DNA from: Streptococcus mitis
Lineage (GTDB): Bacteria > Bacillota > Bacilli > Lactobacillales > Streptococcaceae
NCBI RefSeq assembly: GCF_009496155.1
Contig: NZ_WIJP01000009.1
Span: forward strand, 46,474-110,473
Direction: 5' to 3'
Length of the DNA: 64,000 nt
Each line of letters begins with the position of its first letter. The first letter of the stretch is position 1. A program made the translations under genes and the position numbers. The notes under the pieces were generated by a model. It was not told where the DNA came from. It did not search any database and saw only the letters and a program-made list of their open reading frames with translations. This document shows, piece by piece, positions 7,181 to 15,380 of the stretch.

Positions 7181-7203
7181 GAGGTTATCAGAAGGTTATC
7201 ACA
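7181..7203 (+). repeat. Doubled GGTTATCA motif, right end of island
   Basis: Counterpart of 786-808, in direct orientation and 21 of 23 bases identical, between the integrase stop and the right att copy. Confidence 0.55.
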
Positions 7204-7227
7204 AAGCTATTTGAGCTCAAAAATCGA

Positions 7228-7264
7228 CAAAAAAGCACTTTGCAAAATTTTTGCAAAGTGCTTT
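7228..7264 (-). terminator. rplM-rpsI terminator (brought in at the island junction)
   Basis: AAAGCACTTTGCAAAA (7232-7247) and TTTTGCAAAGTGCTTT (7249-7264) form a perfect 16-bp stem with a T-run on the minus strand, 25 bp after the rpsI stop. The inner arm lies on the island side of the att repeat, so the integrated element supplies most of the terminator. Confidence 0.8.
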
Positions 7265-7342
7265 GAAACGTTGATATAATCGTATTGATTAACGTTTTGA
7301 GAATTGTGATGCTTTACGAGCTTTCTTAAGACCTGGTTTCTT
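7257..7342. repeat. att direct repeat, right copy (authentic rpsI 3' end)
   Basis: The partner of 604-689 (three mismatches in 86 bp). It comprises the last ~18 codons of rpsI, its stop codon and about 30 bp of downstream sequence. Integration keeps the rpsI coding sequence intact. Confidence 0.9.
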
Positions 7343-7681
7343 ACGCTCAACTTTACGTGAGTCACGTGTAAGAAGTCCTGCGCGTTTCAATGAATCGCGG
7401 AAGTCTGGGTCTACTTGAAGAAGGGCACGAGCGATACCGTGACGGATAGCTCCTGATTGACCAGCGTATCCACCACCTACAACGTTAACGAAAACGTCAT
7501 ATGAACCTGCAGTTGAAGTAACTGCGAATGGTTGGTTGATTACAAGACGAAGGTCAGCATGTGGGATGTACTCTTCAACATCTTTTTTGTTAACAGTGAT
7601 TTTACCAGTTCCTGGAACAAGGCGAACGCGTGCAACAGCGTTTTTACGACGTCCAGTACCTGCATATTGTGCTTGTGACAT
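7289..7681 (-). CDS. rpsI: 30S ribosomal protein S9 (uS9)
   Basis: 130 residues, full length. It carries the S9 core ([45 protein letters not shown]) and ends in the invariant basic tail SQFSKR that reaches the P-site tRNA. It is cotranscribed after rplM with an 18-bp gap. Its last codons are the attachment site used by the two adjacent mobile elements, which reproduce the tail exactly and so leave it functional. Confidence 0.98.
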   Translation of the reverse strand: MSQAQYAGTGRRKNAVARVRLVPGTGKITVNKKDVEEYIPHADLRLVINQPFAVTSTAGSYDVFVNVVGGGYAGQSGAIRHGIARALLQVDPDFRDSLKRAGLLTRDSRKVERKKPGLKKARKASQFSKR

Positions 7682-7699
7682 ACTTTATTGTTCCTTTCC

Positions 7700-8146
7700 T
7701 TAGATAAGTCCTGAAATGTCAAGAACTTCTGGTTGTTGTGCAGCGTGAGTGTGCTCAGCTCCAACAAATACTTTCAACTTCATACCTTGAGCGCGTCCAA
7801 GAGTATTGTGTGGAAGCATACCTTTAACTGATTTCTCGATCAAACGTACTGCATTTTTAGAACGAAGTTCACCTGCAGAGATTTGTTTCAATCCTCCTGG
7901 GTGGTTTGAGTGAGTGTAGTAGATTTTATCAGTTGCTTTTTTACCAGTTAATTTAACTTTTTCAGCATTGATAACAATCACAAAGTCACCTGTATCAGTG
8001 TGTGGTGTAAATGTTGGTTTGTTTTTTCCGCGAAGTACGCTAGCAACTACTGCAGAAAGACGTCCAAGTGGTACATCAGTTGCGTCAACTACGTACCATT
8101 TACGTTCAACTTGGCCTGGTTTAGCCATAAATGTTGTTTTGTTCAT
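7700..8146 (-). CDS. rplM: 50S ribosomal protein L13 (uL13)
   Basis: 148 residues, typical length, with [50 protein letters not shown] and the L13 motif [11 protein letters not shown]. It is an early assembly protein of the large subunit. It is first gene of the rplM-rpsI operon and is preceded by a structured leader (8155-8258) and a good promoter. L13 is known to autoregulate by binding its own leader. Confidence 0.98.
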   Translation of the reverse strand: MNKTTFMAKPGQVERKWYVVDATDVPLGRLSAVVASVLRGKNKPTFTPHTDTGDFVIVINAEKVKLTGKKATDKIYYTHSNHPGGLKQISAGELRSKNAVRLIEKSVKGMLPHNTLGRAQGMKLKVFVGAEHTHAAQQPEVLDISGLI

Positions 8147-8154
8147 GATTTCTC

Positions 8155-8258
8155 CTATATATAGTTCGATTTTTGTTTACGGTGATGGGTGTTCCTTCCC
8201 ATCGAAAAGTATTTGGAAGGTTCCGGGGCCTTTCAAATGGGGTAAACAATACCGCCTA
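8155..8258 (-). ncRNA. L13-type ribosomal leader (autoregulatory mRNA element)
   Basis: Between the promoter and the rplM start the minus-strand transcript can fold GATGGGAAGGAACACCCATC as one hairpin, with further pairing of GGTAAAC-like segments (GTTTACCCC early, GTAAAC late). Firmicute rplM mRNAs are known to have such a leader bound by L13. I call it from position and hairpins, not from a covariance model. Confidence 0.6.
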
Positions 8259-8260
8259 CT

Positions 8261-8290
8261 ATAATACCAAATTTCACCCCTAAAAGTCAA
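8261..8290 (-). promoter_or_regulatory. rplM promoter
   Basis: TTGACT (8285-8290) and TATTAT (8261-8266) on the minus strand, 18 bp apart. Confidence 0.7.
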
Positions 8291-8335
8291 TAGATATGAA
8301 AAATATTTTTCTAAATTCCACTCTTTTTATCTCTA

Positions 8336-8358
8336 GAAAACCTCGCTTTCGCGAGGCT
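8336..8358 (-). terminator. Terminator of the ABC-2 exporter operon
   Basis: CCTCGC and GCGAGG pair over a TTTC loop (8341-8356). On the minus strand the stem is followed by TTTTCT, directly after the permease gene. Confidence 0.8.
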
Positions 8359-8361
8359 CTT

Positions 8362-9561
8362 CTATTTATAAGATAAGGCACGTTTAAAGGTTTTCCAAGG
8401 ACCTAAATCATCTGTTTGCAAAACGAGACTAGCATACATACGCCCGATAAAGACTGTTGCAGTTACTGCAAAAGCAATCGTAATCGCAAGCGAAATCCAA
8501 GCTTCTAAGCCATTTGCATAACCATTTATAGCTCTAAATGGCATGAAGAAGGTCGAAATAAAGGGAATATAAGAACCAATCTTCAAGATGAGATTGTCCC
8601 CAGCTGTACCTAGAGCTGTTACTCCAAAAAAACCACCCATAATCAAAATCATCAAAGGCGACAAGGCTTTTCCTGAGTCCTCAGGACGAGAAACCATAGA
8701 ACCTAGAAAGGCAGCCAAGACTACGTACATGAAAAGACTAACCAAAATAAAGAGCAAGGTATTCAGTGAGAATGCATCTCCCAAGTGATCTAAAACACCA
8801 GACTGAGCCAAGAATGGCAAATCTTTAAAGAGCAGAATAGCTGCCAGACCACCTACAACATAAATCCCAATATGCGTTAAAATCACGAGAAACAGAGCCA
8901 TCATTCGCGCATAGAAATAGTGACTAGCCCTTATGCTAGAAAAGACGACTTCCATAATTTTGGTGCCTTTTTCACTGGCAACTTCCTGAGCTGTCACACC
9001 CGCATAGGTAATCAGAATCATATAAAGAAAGAATCCTAAAGCGCCCGCTGCCATTGTTTGAATAAACTTTTTATTTTCCTTGGCTTCATCAATCTTTTCT
9101 GTAAATTGAATTGTCTGCGCTAAGCGTTTTTCCTGCTCTTGAGACAAGGAAGCAGTTGAACGATTAAGCTGATTTTGCAGTCCATTGAGTGTACCTGTAA
9201 CTGCAAATTTAATCCCATTTTCAAGCGATGTTTCGCCATGATAAACTGCCTTTAGAACACTATCTTCTTGATCAATGATCAAATAGCCTTTTAATTTTTC
9301 ATCTTTAATCGCTTCTTTGGCACTTGCTTCGTCTTTATAATCAAAGTTAACACCATTTACATTCTTCAGTCCTTCTACTACAGACGGCACTGTTGTCACT
9401 ACTGCCACTTTATCATTTTTAGCCATTGAAGAGCCTTGGAGATAGGCAATTCCTACAGAGATTCCTAAAAAGAGGAACGGCGAAATCACCATAAAGAAGA
9501 AACTCCATGACTTGACATGTCGAAGATAGGTTTCCTTGATTACAACCCACATATTTCTCAT
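8362..9561 (-). CDS. ABC-2 type exporter permease (NatB/YhaP-like)
   Basis: 399 residues. An N-terminal transmembrane helix (~20-42) is followed by a large extracytoplasmic domain (~45-170) and then five or six helices from about residue 175 on. This is the plan of ABC-2 permeases such as NatB and YhaP, which export ions or toxic compounds. The start overlaps the ATPase stop by 4 bp, so the two are translationally coupled and form one transporter. The substrate cannot be read from the sequence. Confidence 0.85.
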   Translation of the reverse strand: MRNMWVVIKETYLRHVKSWSFFFMVISPFLFLGISVGIAYLQGSSMAKNDKVAVVTTVPSVVEGLKNVNGVNFDYKDEASAKEAIKDEKLKGYLIIDQEDSVLKAVYHGETSLENGIKFAVTGTLNGLQNQLNRSTASLSQEQEKRLAQTIQFTEKIDEAKENKKFIQTMAAGALGFFLYMILITYAGVTAQEVASEKGTKIMEVVFSSIRASHYFYARMMALFLVILTHIGIYVVGGLAAILLFKDLPFLAQSGVLDHLGDAFSLNTLLFILVSLFMYVVLAAFLGSMVSRPEDSGKALSPLMILIMGGFFGVTALGTAGDNLILKIGSYIPFISTFFMPFRAINGYANGLEAWISLAITIAFAVTATVFIGRMYASLVLQTDDLGPWKTFKRALSYK

Positions 9562-10451
9562 ACTTCCACCCCTGATTCTAGTTTAAAGATTTCATCAATT
9601 GTTGGCGCTTGCTGGTCAAAGGTTGCGATGTATTGCCCCTGAGTCAAGATTGGGAAGAGTTCCCTTCCAGCGCTCTCATCCTCCAAGATTAATTTCCAGC
9701 TACCTTGTTTGGTCAAGCTCACCTGCTTGACATGAGGAAGATTTTCCAATTCTTCCTTGCTTCGTTCACTTGAAACAAAGAGACGCGTTTTCCCGTATTG
9801 ATTGCGGACATCCTGAACTGGTCCATGCAAGACCACACGGCCATCTCGGATCATCAGAATATCATCACAAAGTTCCTCGACGTTGGTCATGACATGGTCA
9901 GAAAAGATAATGGTTGCCCCGCGCTCTTTTTCTTGAAAAATGACTTGCTTGAGCAATTCTGTATTGACTGGGTCCAATCCACTGAAAGGTTCATCCAGGA
10001 TAATCAAGTCTGGTTCATGAATCAGAGTAATGATGAGCTGAATCTTCTGCTGATTTCCTTTTGACAGACTCTTAATTTTATCTGTCAGCTTCCCTTTCAC
10101 TTCCAACCTCTTCATCCATTGAGGGAGTTTTTCCTTGACCTCCTTGGCATCCATACCTTTTAGAGTCGCCAAATAGCGAACTTGTTCAAGGACTGTCAAT
10201 TTAGGCATGAGACTGCGTTCTTCAGGCAGATAGCCAATCCGAGCGTAGGTCTCTTGACGAATATCCTGACCATCCAGACTGATTTCTCCTTGGTATTCTA
10301 AAAACTTCAAAATACTGTGGAAAATCGTTGTTTTTCCGGCACCATTTTTTCCGACTAGTCCTAAAATACGACCTGGTCGTGCTTGAAAGTCAATACCAAA
10401 CAAAACTTGCTTGGATCCAAAACTTTTCTCTAGACTTCTTACTTCTAGCAT
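9558..10451 (-). CDS. ABC exporter ATPase (NatA/YhaQ-like)
   Basis: 297 residues with Walker A ([12 protein letters not shown], ~35-46), the signature LSKGNQQKIQ, Walker B LIILDEPFSGLD and a switch histidine in IIFSDH. The C-terminal extension past residue 220 is typical of ATPases paired with ABC-2 permeases (DUF4162-like). It powers the permease encoded immediately downstream. It is preceded by its own promoter at 10479-10507, so it forms a two-gene operon behind the Rgg-family gene. Confidence 0.92.
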   Translation of the reverse strand: MLEVRSLEKSFGSKQVLFGIDFQARPGRILGLVGKNGAGKTTIFHSILKFLEYQGEISLDGQDIRQETYARIGYLPEERSLMPKLTVLEQVRYLATLKGMDAKEVKEKLPQWMKRLEVKGKLTDKIKSLSKGNQQKIQLIITLIHEPDLIILDEPFSGLDPVNTELLKQVIFQEKERGATIIFSDHVMTNVEELCDDILMIRDGRVVLHGPVQDVRNQYGKTRLFVSSERSKEELENLPHVKQVSLTKQGSWKLILEDESAGRELFPILTQGQYIATFDQQAPTIDEIFKLESGVEV

Positions 10452-10478
10452 CTTTCACCTCCGAAATGTCTTGCACTC

Positions 10479-10507
10479 ATTATACTCCTTTTTGATAGCC
10501 TTTACAA
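10479..10507 (-). promoter_or_regulatory. Promoter of the ABC-2 exporter operon
   Basis: TTGTAA (10502-10507) and TATAAT (10479-10484) on the minus strand, 17 bp apart, 28 bp before the ATPase start. Confidence 0.75.
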
Positions 10508-10643
10508 TGGTTTATGTCCATTTTTATCGTTCTCATTTTAGTAAAAAAATCTTGGAGTACTTTTGGTTATGAGTACATTATACAGTGGTAAACCCAAATT
10601 TATCTTCTCTGTTCCTCAACTGTCCATTTTTGATCCTGAATTG

Positions 10644-11525
10644 TTATTTGAGTAACTCCTTTTTCCTCATAAAGTTTTCTTCCTCTAAGACTTCTGGAAA
10701 AAAGCGAATAATTTCTTGACAACATTTTTTATAAGAAACCAGTTCATCTGTCATTTCAAGAAGGAGTAATCCTTTATCTACCAATCGGTAGTCTTTCTGA
10801 AGTATTCCCTTATAAACCCAGCAAAAACCAAGATAATCACTTCTATGTGTTAATTGAGCCGTTTTTAAAGCAAGTTTAATAAGTTCCAATGATTTTTCTC
10901 TATAGTCATTATACAAGAAAGTTACTGCTAGATTAGAAAGAATGGTAAATCTAGCTTCCTTAATGTTAACGTATGATTCATACCGTTTTAAAGTCGCCAA
11001 TATCTGGTCAGTCAAAGTTAAGACACTTTCCATAGAGACATAAGGTAAAATTCCTACCAATAAGGTTAAATCTCCTAGATACCACTCTTCGTAACTTTGT
11101 AATTCTTTCCAAATTTGCTCAGCCAAAAGTTGATTATTAACTTCTTTATCATCCTGTAAATATAACTGTAATAATTGCATCCTCCTAAAAATAGGTATAT
11201 CGTCACATGTTTTCAAGTAACTTCTACACTGTATTACAAGATTTTCAATTTGCTCCCTAGTCATTAGTGTGGTTAGTTCTTGTAATTTCATCATAATATT
11301 CATCCGTTCATTAGGTTGATAATAATCACAAATATATTGAAACTCTGCAAAAGTCATATCCATTTGTCTTAGGAGATATTCCATATTCTCAAATTTTGGC
11401 GTCGCCTTATTGCTCTCAAATGCAGCAACCGACTGCCTACTAACCATTTGCCCTGCCACCTGAGTTTGAGATAAATGCTTATCTTCTCGTATTTTTTTAA
11501 AAATCTTATAGTAATCCCATCTCAT
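10644..11525 (-). CDS. Rgg/GadR/MutR-family transcriptional regulator
   Basis: 293 residues. The N-terminal XRE helix-turn-helix (residues ~5-60, KIREDKHLSQTQVAGQMVSRQSVAAFE) is followed by a long all-helical region of the Rgg/MutR C-terminal type (TPR-like, ~75-285). Many streptococcal Rgg proteins are receptors for short imported peptides and activate a divergent target. GGAGG precedes the start. A 32-residue hydrophobic peptide ORF is encoded divergently 107 bp away (11632-11730), exactly the arrangement of peptide/Rgg pairs. No named ortholog is recognised. Confidence 0.88.
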   Translation of the reverse strand: MRWDYYKIFKKIREDKHLSQTQVAGQMVSRQSVAAFESNKATPKFENMEYLLRQMDMTFAEFQYICDYYQPNERMNIMMKLQELTTLMTREQIENLVIQCRSYLKTCDDIPIFRRMQLLQLYLQDDKEVNNQLLAEQIWKELQSYEEWYLGDLTLLVGILPYVSMESVLTLTDQILATLKRYESYVNIKEARFTILSNLAVTFLYNDYREKSLELIKLALKTAQLTHRSDYLGFCWVYKGILQKDYRLVDKGLLLLEMTDELVSYKKCCQEIIRFFPEVLEEENFMRKKELLK

Positions 11526-11591
11526 CTACTTACCTCCAAAATTTCAGGCGCAAAAAAACTTGTCATACACAAAAACGCTTACATTTTTTAT

Positions 11592-11599
11592 TGTATACT
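11592..11599 (+). promoter_or_regulatory. Extended -10 element of the peptide/secreted-protein unit
   Basis: TG followed by TATACT (11594-11599) lies 32 bp before the peptide ORF. No good -35 box stands 17 bp upstream (the sequence there is A-rich), which fits a promoter needing an activator such as the divergent Rgg protein. Confidence 0.5.
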
Positions 11600-11631
11600 A
11601 TCTATAAATAAAAAACAAGGAGGAATATCAT

Positions 11632-11730
11632 ATGAGAATCGTACATTTCATCGTAAAAACTAGAATGGCAAGTATCTTACCTCTTCTGGTTTTCTTATTT
11701 AGTAAACCACTCTGGCCGTGGCTTCCATAA
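11632..11730 (+). CDS. 32-residue hydrophobic peptide ORF with Trp/Pro C-terminus, candidate Rgg signal peptide
   Basis: This short ORF has an excellent ribosome site (AAGGAGG, 7 bp before ATG). It encodes a basic N-terminus (MRIVHFIVKTRM), a hydrophobic core (ASILPLLVFLF) and the tail SKPLWPWLP. Length, charge and hydrophobic profile are those of exported precursor peptides for Rgg regulators (SHP, ComS and RtgS types, several of which carry tryptophans near the C-terminus). It is divergent from the Rgg gene and heads the transcript of the secreted protein. It could alternatively be a small toxin or leader peptide. I know of no identical described peptide. Confidence 0.65.
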   Translation: MRIVHFIVKTRMASILPLLVFLFSKPLWPWLP

Positions 11731-11762
11731 ATTGAATACATAAATAAAAGAGTAAAAATAAA

Positions 11763-12272
11763 ATGAATAATACCAATAAGCTAGCAAAATCTCTCATTCT
11801 TTTCTCTGTTATAGGAGCTCTATCATTACTCAATACACACGAAATTTATGCAGATGAAACAAATACTAATTCAGAAACCATAGGTCAAAGTCGAAGCTAT
11901 GGAGGACTTACTTATCAAAAAACAAATGTACGGTATCGAAAAGAATGGTCTAACTATACACCTGTTAGCTACACAGTGACTACAGGAAGAGCAGGTGCTA
12001 GTATATCCGTAAATCAAAGTAAAACTTTTGGCACAAGTATATCGGGAGATGTAAAAGGTATTAATATCGGAGCTCAGGCTTCTATATCTAGTGGTGTCGG
12101 TTACACATTAAATGTCCCTCCAAGAAGAAGCGCTTACGTTGGATTTAGGGTTTTATATGAAATCGAAAGTGGAACTAGAATTGCTAGATTTTACGACGGT
12201 GGAGAATTTAGCAGAAATTCATATACTGTAAAACGACCAATTAGAGGAGAATATAGATTAATCTATAGATAA
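11763..12272 (+). CDS. Secreted beta-rich protein of unknown function, candidate peptide-controlled effector
   Basis: 169 residues. The Sec signal peptide (residues 1-30, cleavage after HEIYA) is followed by a ~139-residue mature protein without cysteine. Residues ~70-120 alternate polar and small or hydrophobic residues (GASISVNQSKTFGTSISGD, INIGAQASISSG), a pattern seen in amphipathic strands of aerolysin/ETX-like pore formers and in unnamed secreted proteins of other Gram-positives. The basic C-terminus ends RLIYR. The ribosome site is weak. It follows the peptide ORF by 32 bp and precedes a two-helix membrane protein by 5 bp. The function is not established. Confidence 0.8.
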   Translation: MNNTNKLAKSLILFSVIGALSLLNTHEIYADETNTNSETIGQSRSYGGLTYQKTNVRYRKEWSNYTPVSYTVTTGRAGASISVNQSKTFGTSISGDVKGINIGAQASISSGVGYTLNVPPRRSAYVGFRVLYEIESGTRIARFYDGGEFSRNSYTVKRPIRGEYRLIYR

Positions 12273-12277
12273 AACAT

Positions 12278-12496
12278 ATGAACACCAATATAATAGGAAA
12301 GCTCTGCATATTACTATCATTTCTACTCGCAATTATATGTCTATCCTATCAATCTATTTTTTTACCTGAGGGAGAATTGTACGAACCTTACATTTTATCT
12401 CGAAATTTGTTAATCATTTCAATCTTAAACTGGACTTTTTTACTTGGCCTCTATTTAATATATAGAGAGGGTAAAAATAAGAATGTCAATCACTAA
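12278..12496 (+). CDS. Small two-helix membrane protein, candidate immunity protein
   Basis: 72 residues with two hydrophobic segments (residues ~6-25 and ~42-63) and a basic tail (YREGKNKN). It begins 5 bp after the secreted-protein stop without a strong ribosome site, suggesting translational coupling. Small two-helix membrane proteins directly behind a secreted effector often give self-protection. That role is inferred from context; nothing in the sequence proves it. Confidence 0.65.
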   Translation: MNTNIIGKLCILLSFLLAIICLSYQSIFLPEGELYEPYILSRNLLIISILNWTFLLGLYLIYREGKNKNVNH

Positions 12497-12601
12497 GGGG
12501 CAGGAACTCAAATTATTAAATGCTAAGAAAAGGTAGTTTGACTTTATTCATTCTTAACAGTCTTCAACCGATAGTTTAAAACCGTATTTTGAAATTTCAG
12601 A

Positions 12602-12707
12602 TATAATAGATTGAAATAAAAGGTGAACAAATCGATTAGGAAAGTCAAATTAATTTCTAGAAATGTTTTAGCAATCACGATATACTACTCTAGATTCAAT
12701 CTGCTAT
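12602..12707. repeat. RUP-type repeat, copy 1
   Basis: About 106 bp beginning ATAATAGATTGAAAT and ending in the imperfect inverse (GATTCAATCTGCTA). It is largely identical to the 107-bp unit at 29041-29147. Size, ends and sequence fit the Repeat Unit of Pneumococcus, a non-autonomous element thought to be moved by IS630-Spn1. Confidence 0.75.
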
Positions 12708-12771
12708 CAACTGATCTTTATTTATAATTATCATACGTCAAAGAGAAACTGACCTTGTTTAAAGCAATCAA

Positions 12772-12828
12772 AAAAAACGAATAAAACAAAATTCTGACTC
12801 TCCAGAAAACTAGTTTTATTCGTTTTTT
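12772..12828. terminator. Bidirectional terminator between the secreted-protein unit and pheT
   Basis: AAAAAACGAATAAAAC (12772-12787) and GTTTTATTCGTTTTTT (12813-12828) form a perfect 16-bp stem with A/T runs on both sides. It serves pheT on the minus strand and possibly rightward transcripts. Confidence 0.85.
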
Positions 12829-12866
12829 ATGTTTAAGTCTAAATTTTTATTTCAAACTCTAATAAC

Positions 12867-15272
12867 TTAACGCACTTCTGCATTGACTTTTTCTTCAAGA
12901 GACGCTTGGATTTTTTCCATGTAGCGTGCGACTTCTTCGTCCGTCAAGCTGTCTTCTGGATTTTGGAAGGTCAAGCTATAAGCCATTGACTTCATACCAA
13001 GTCCCAATTTTTCTCCTGAGAAGACGTCAAAGAGTTTGATATCTGTCAAACGTTTCACGCCTGCAGCTTGGATAGCATCTACAACTTCTTGGTGAGTCAC
13101 TTCTTCCTTGAGAAGGAGGGCAATGTCACGGCTAACTGCTGGGAATTTAGTAATTTCCACAAATGGAGTAGCAGGTTGAAGGGCAGCTTCGATGGCTGAA
13201 AGGTTAAGCTCAGCTACATACGTTTCTGGAATATCGTAATCCTTAGCAGTGACTGGATGCACTTGCCCAAGAAAACCAAGAACTTGGTCACCGAGTGAAA
13301 TCACGGCTGTACGTCCTGGATGAAGGCTAGCGATTTCAGATGTTGCTGTATAAGTTACTTGGAGTCCAAAACGAGCAAAGAGGGCTTCAAGGATTCCTTT
13401 AGCATAGAAGAAATCAACTGGAACTGCTGCTGTTTGGAAATCTTTTTCAGCAACCAAGCCTGTCAAGGCAAAGGCAAAGCTATTGATTTCATTTGGAAGT
13501 TCTTCTTTTGGATTACCTGTTTGTTCAAAGACTTTTCCAATCTCGTAAAGAGCCAAGTTTTTATTCTTACGAGCCACGTTGTAAGCAACTGTATCTAGGA
13601 TACCAGAAATCATATTTTGACGGAGGACAGAACGGTCCACTGTCATTGGCCACATGAGTTCAGTAAGGTTACTTGGTTGAGCTGTGAACTCAACTGCTTT
13701 TTCAGGAGTTGTCAGAGCGTAGGTGATGATTTCTGTCAAACCTGCCCCTTCAGCAATCGTACGAATTTGACGGCGAAGTTTTTGTGTCGCAGTCAATTCA
13801 CCAGCTGTCCCATCATCTTTTGGAAGGCTGGTTGGCAAGCGGTCATAACCATAGATACGAGCGATTTCTTCAAAGAGGTCTGCCTCGATAGTGATATCCC
13901 AGCGACGACGTGGGACGCTGACTGTAAAGCTATCTGCATTTCCAGAAAGACCAAAGCCAAGACGACGGAAGACGTCTTCTACATCCGCGTAAGAAAGTTC
14001 AGTTCCAAGAACACGGTTAACATCAGTAAGAGTTGAAGAAACTTCCACATCAGAGGTATCAAGCTCACCCGCTGAAACGATGTCTTTACGCACAGTCGCA
14101 CCTGCAAGTTCGGCAATCATGCTAGCTGCCGCATCAAGTGCTTCGTTAACTGTTGCCACATTAATCCCTTTTTCAAAGCGAGAAGAGGACTCTGAACGAA
14201 GGTTGAGGCGACCGCTAGTCTTACGGATAGATTTTCCATTGAAAACAGCAGCTTCAAGGACGACACGACTAGATTTTTCAGAGATTTCTGTTGCTTGACC
14301 ACCCATAACACCGGCAAGGGCTACTGGCTTGTCAGCGACAGTGATGACTAGGTCATTCACGTCCAAGTCACGTTCTTCACCATCTAAAGTCACCAATTTT
14401 TCACCAGCACGCGCTTCACGCACACGGATGTCAGTCCCTTCAAAGGTATCCAAGTCAAAGGCATGCATAGGTTGACCAAAGTAAAGCAGGATATAGTTGG
14501 TCACGTCCACTACGTTATTGATTGGACGAATACCTTCATTCATGAGGAGATTTTGCAACCATTGTGGACTTGGTGCGATAGTCACATTGTCCAAGATACG
14601 AGCTGCATAGTAAGGCACCTTGTCTGTTTCAATATCTACAGAAAGGGCATCTGCTGCGGCTTGATCTGTTTCTGAAAGAGTAAATTCTTTAAAGTTGACT
14701 GCCTTATCATAGATGGCTGCTACTTCGTGAGCTACCCCACGCATAGAAAGGGCATCAGCACGGTTAGGTGTGATTGAAAGTTCGATGATTTCATCATCTA
14801 AATCTAGATATGAGAAGACTTCCTCACCTGGAACGGCATTTTCTGGCAAAATTTGAATGCCATCTGCAAATTCCTTAGGCACAACTGAGTCAGAAATTCC
14901 CAATTCACCAAGGGAACAGATCATCCCAAGTGACTCCAAGCCACGGATTTTTCCTTTTTTGATTTTGTAGTTGTCAGCGATGCGAGCTCCTGGAAGAGCC
15001 ACCATAACCTTGATACCAGCACGTACATTTGGGGCACCACAGACGATTTGACGAGCTTCTTCTTCGCCAACGTTAACCTGACAAACATGGAGGTGAGTTT
15101 CTGGCACATCTTCGCAGGACAAGACCTCACCGACGACAATTTTTGAGAGACCAGCAGCAGGTGATTCCACACCTTCGACCTCGATCCCTGTAGTTGACAT
15201 TTTTTCAGCCAACTCTTGTGATGGCACATCAATGTCCACCAATTCTTTTAACCATTTATAAGATACAAGCAT
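12867..15272 (-). CDS. pheT: Phenylalanine-tRNA ligase beta subunit
   Basis: 801 residues, standard length. An N-terminal tRNA-binding (EMAP-like) domain at ~40-150 ([26 protein letters not shown]), B3/B4 editing domain, B5 domain (~400-475, [14 protein letters not shown] at its end) and C-terminal FDX anticodon-binding domain ([16 protein letters not shown]). With PheS it forms the alpha2-beta2 enzyme that charges tRNA-Phe; the beta subunit edits Tyr-tRNA. It is downstream of pheS in the T-box-controlled unit. The acetyltransferase gene found between pheS and pheT in some pneumococci is absent here; the 108-bp gap is empty. Confidence 0.97.
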   Translation of the reverse strand: MLVSYKWLKELVDIDVPSQELAEKMSTTGIEVEGVESPAAGLSKIVVGEVLSCEDVPETHLHVCQVNVGEEEARQIVCGAPNVRAGIKVMVALPGARIADNYKIKKGKIRGLESLGMICSLGELGISDSVVPKEFADGIQILPENAVPGEEVFSYLDLDDEIIELSITPNRADALSMRGVAHEVAAIYDKAVNFKEFTLSETDQAAADALSVDIETDKVPYYAARILDNVTIAPSPQWLQNLLMNEGIRPINNVVDVTNYILLYFGQPMHAFDLDTFEGTDIRVREARAGEKLVTLDGEERDLDVNDLVITVADKPVALAGVMGGQATEISEKSSRVVLEAAVFNGKSIRKTSGRLNLRSESSSRFEKGINVATVNEALDAAASMIAELAGATVRKDIVSAGELDTSDVEVSSTLTDVNRVLGTELSYADVEDVFRRLGFGLSGNADSFTVSVPRRRWDITIEADLFEEIARIYGYDRLPTSLPKDDGTAGELTATQKLRRQIRTIAEGAGLTEIITYALTTPEKAVEFTAQPSNLTELMWPMTVDRSVLRQNMISGILDTVAYNVARKNKNLALYEIGKVFEQTGNPKEELPNEINSFAFALTGLVAEKDFQTAAVPVDFFYAKGILEALFARFGLQVTYTATSEIASLHPGRTAVISLGDQVLGFLGQVHPVTAKDYDIPETYVAELNLSAIEAALQPATPFVEITKFPAVSRDIALLLKEEVTHQEVVDAIQAAGVKRLTDIKLFDVFSGEKLGLGMKSMAYSLTFQNPEDSLTDEEVARYMEKIQASLEEKVNAEVR

Positions 15273-15380
15273 AATTCTGATTGTAAGATCCTACCAAGTA
15301 AGACCTTTTCAATTCCTTTCTTTTTCTTCGAGTCAGCCCTTACCATTTACCTGACTAGGACTGTATTACATGTTTCAATC

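Larger units (their letters stand above)
604..7342. mobile_element. 6.65-kb integrative island at the rpsI 3' end with cadmium-resistance cargo
   Basis: The island is bounded by 86-bp direct repeats of the rpsI end (604-689 and 7257-7342), with its integrase (6003-7157) next to the intact rpsI. Gene order from the right is integrase, CI-like repressor, divergent DUF771-like protein, replication protein, two MobC-like proteins, a small ORF, a decayed lipoprotein, and cadD-cadX. The repressor/DUF771/replication set resembles phage satellites, while the MobC-like pair resembles mobilizable elements. No capsid, packaging, relaxase or coupling-protein gene is present. It probably depends on a helper for transfer, which is inference. 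Confidence 0.85.

Noticed and set aside
13320..14036. Two open frames on the plus strand inside pheT
   Set aside because: They are shadows of pheT on the opposite strand and lack ribosome sites and family motifs.
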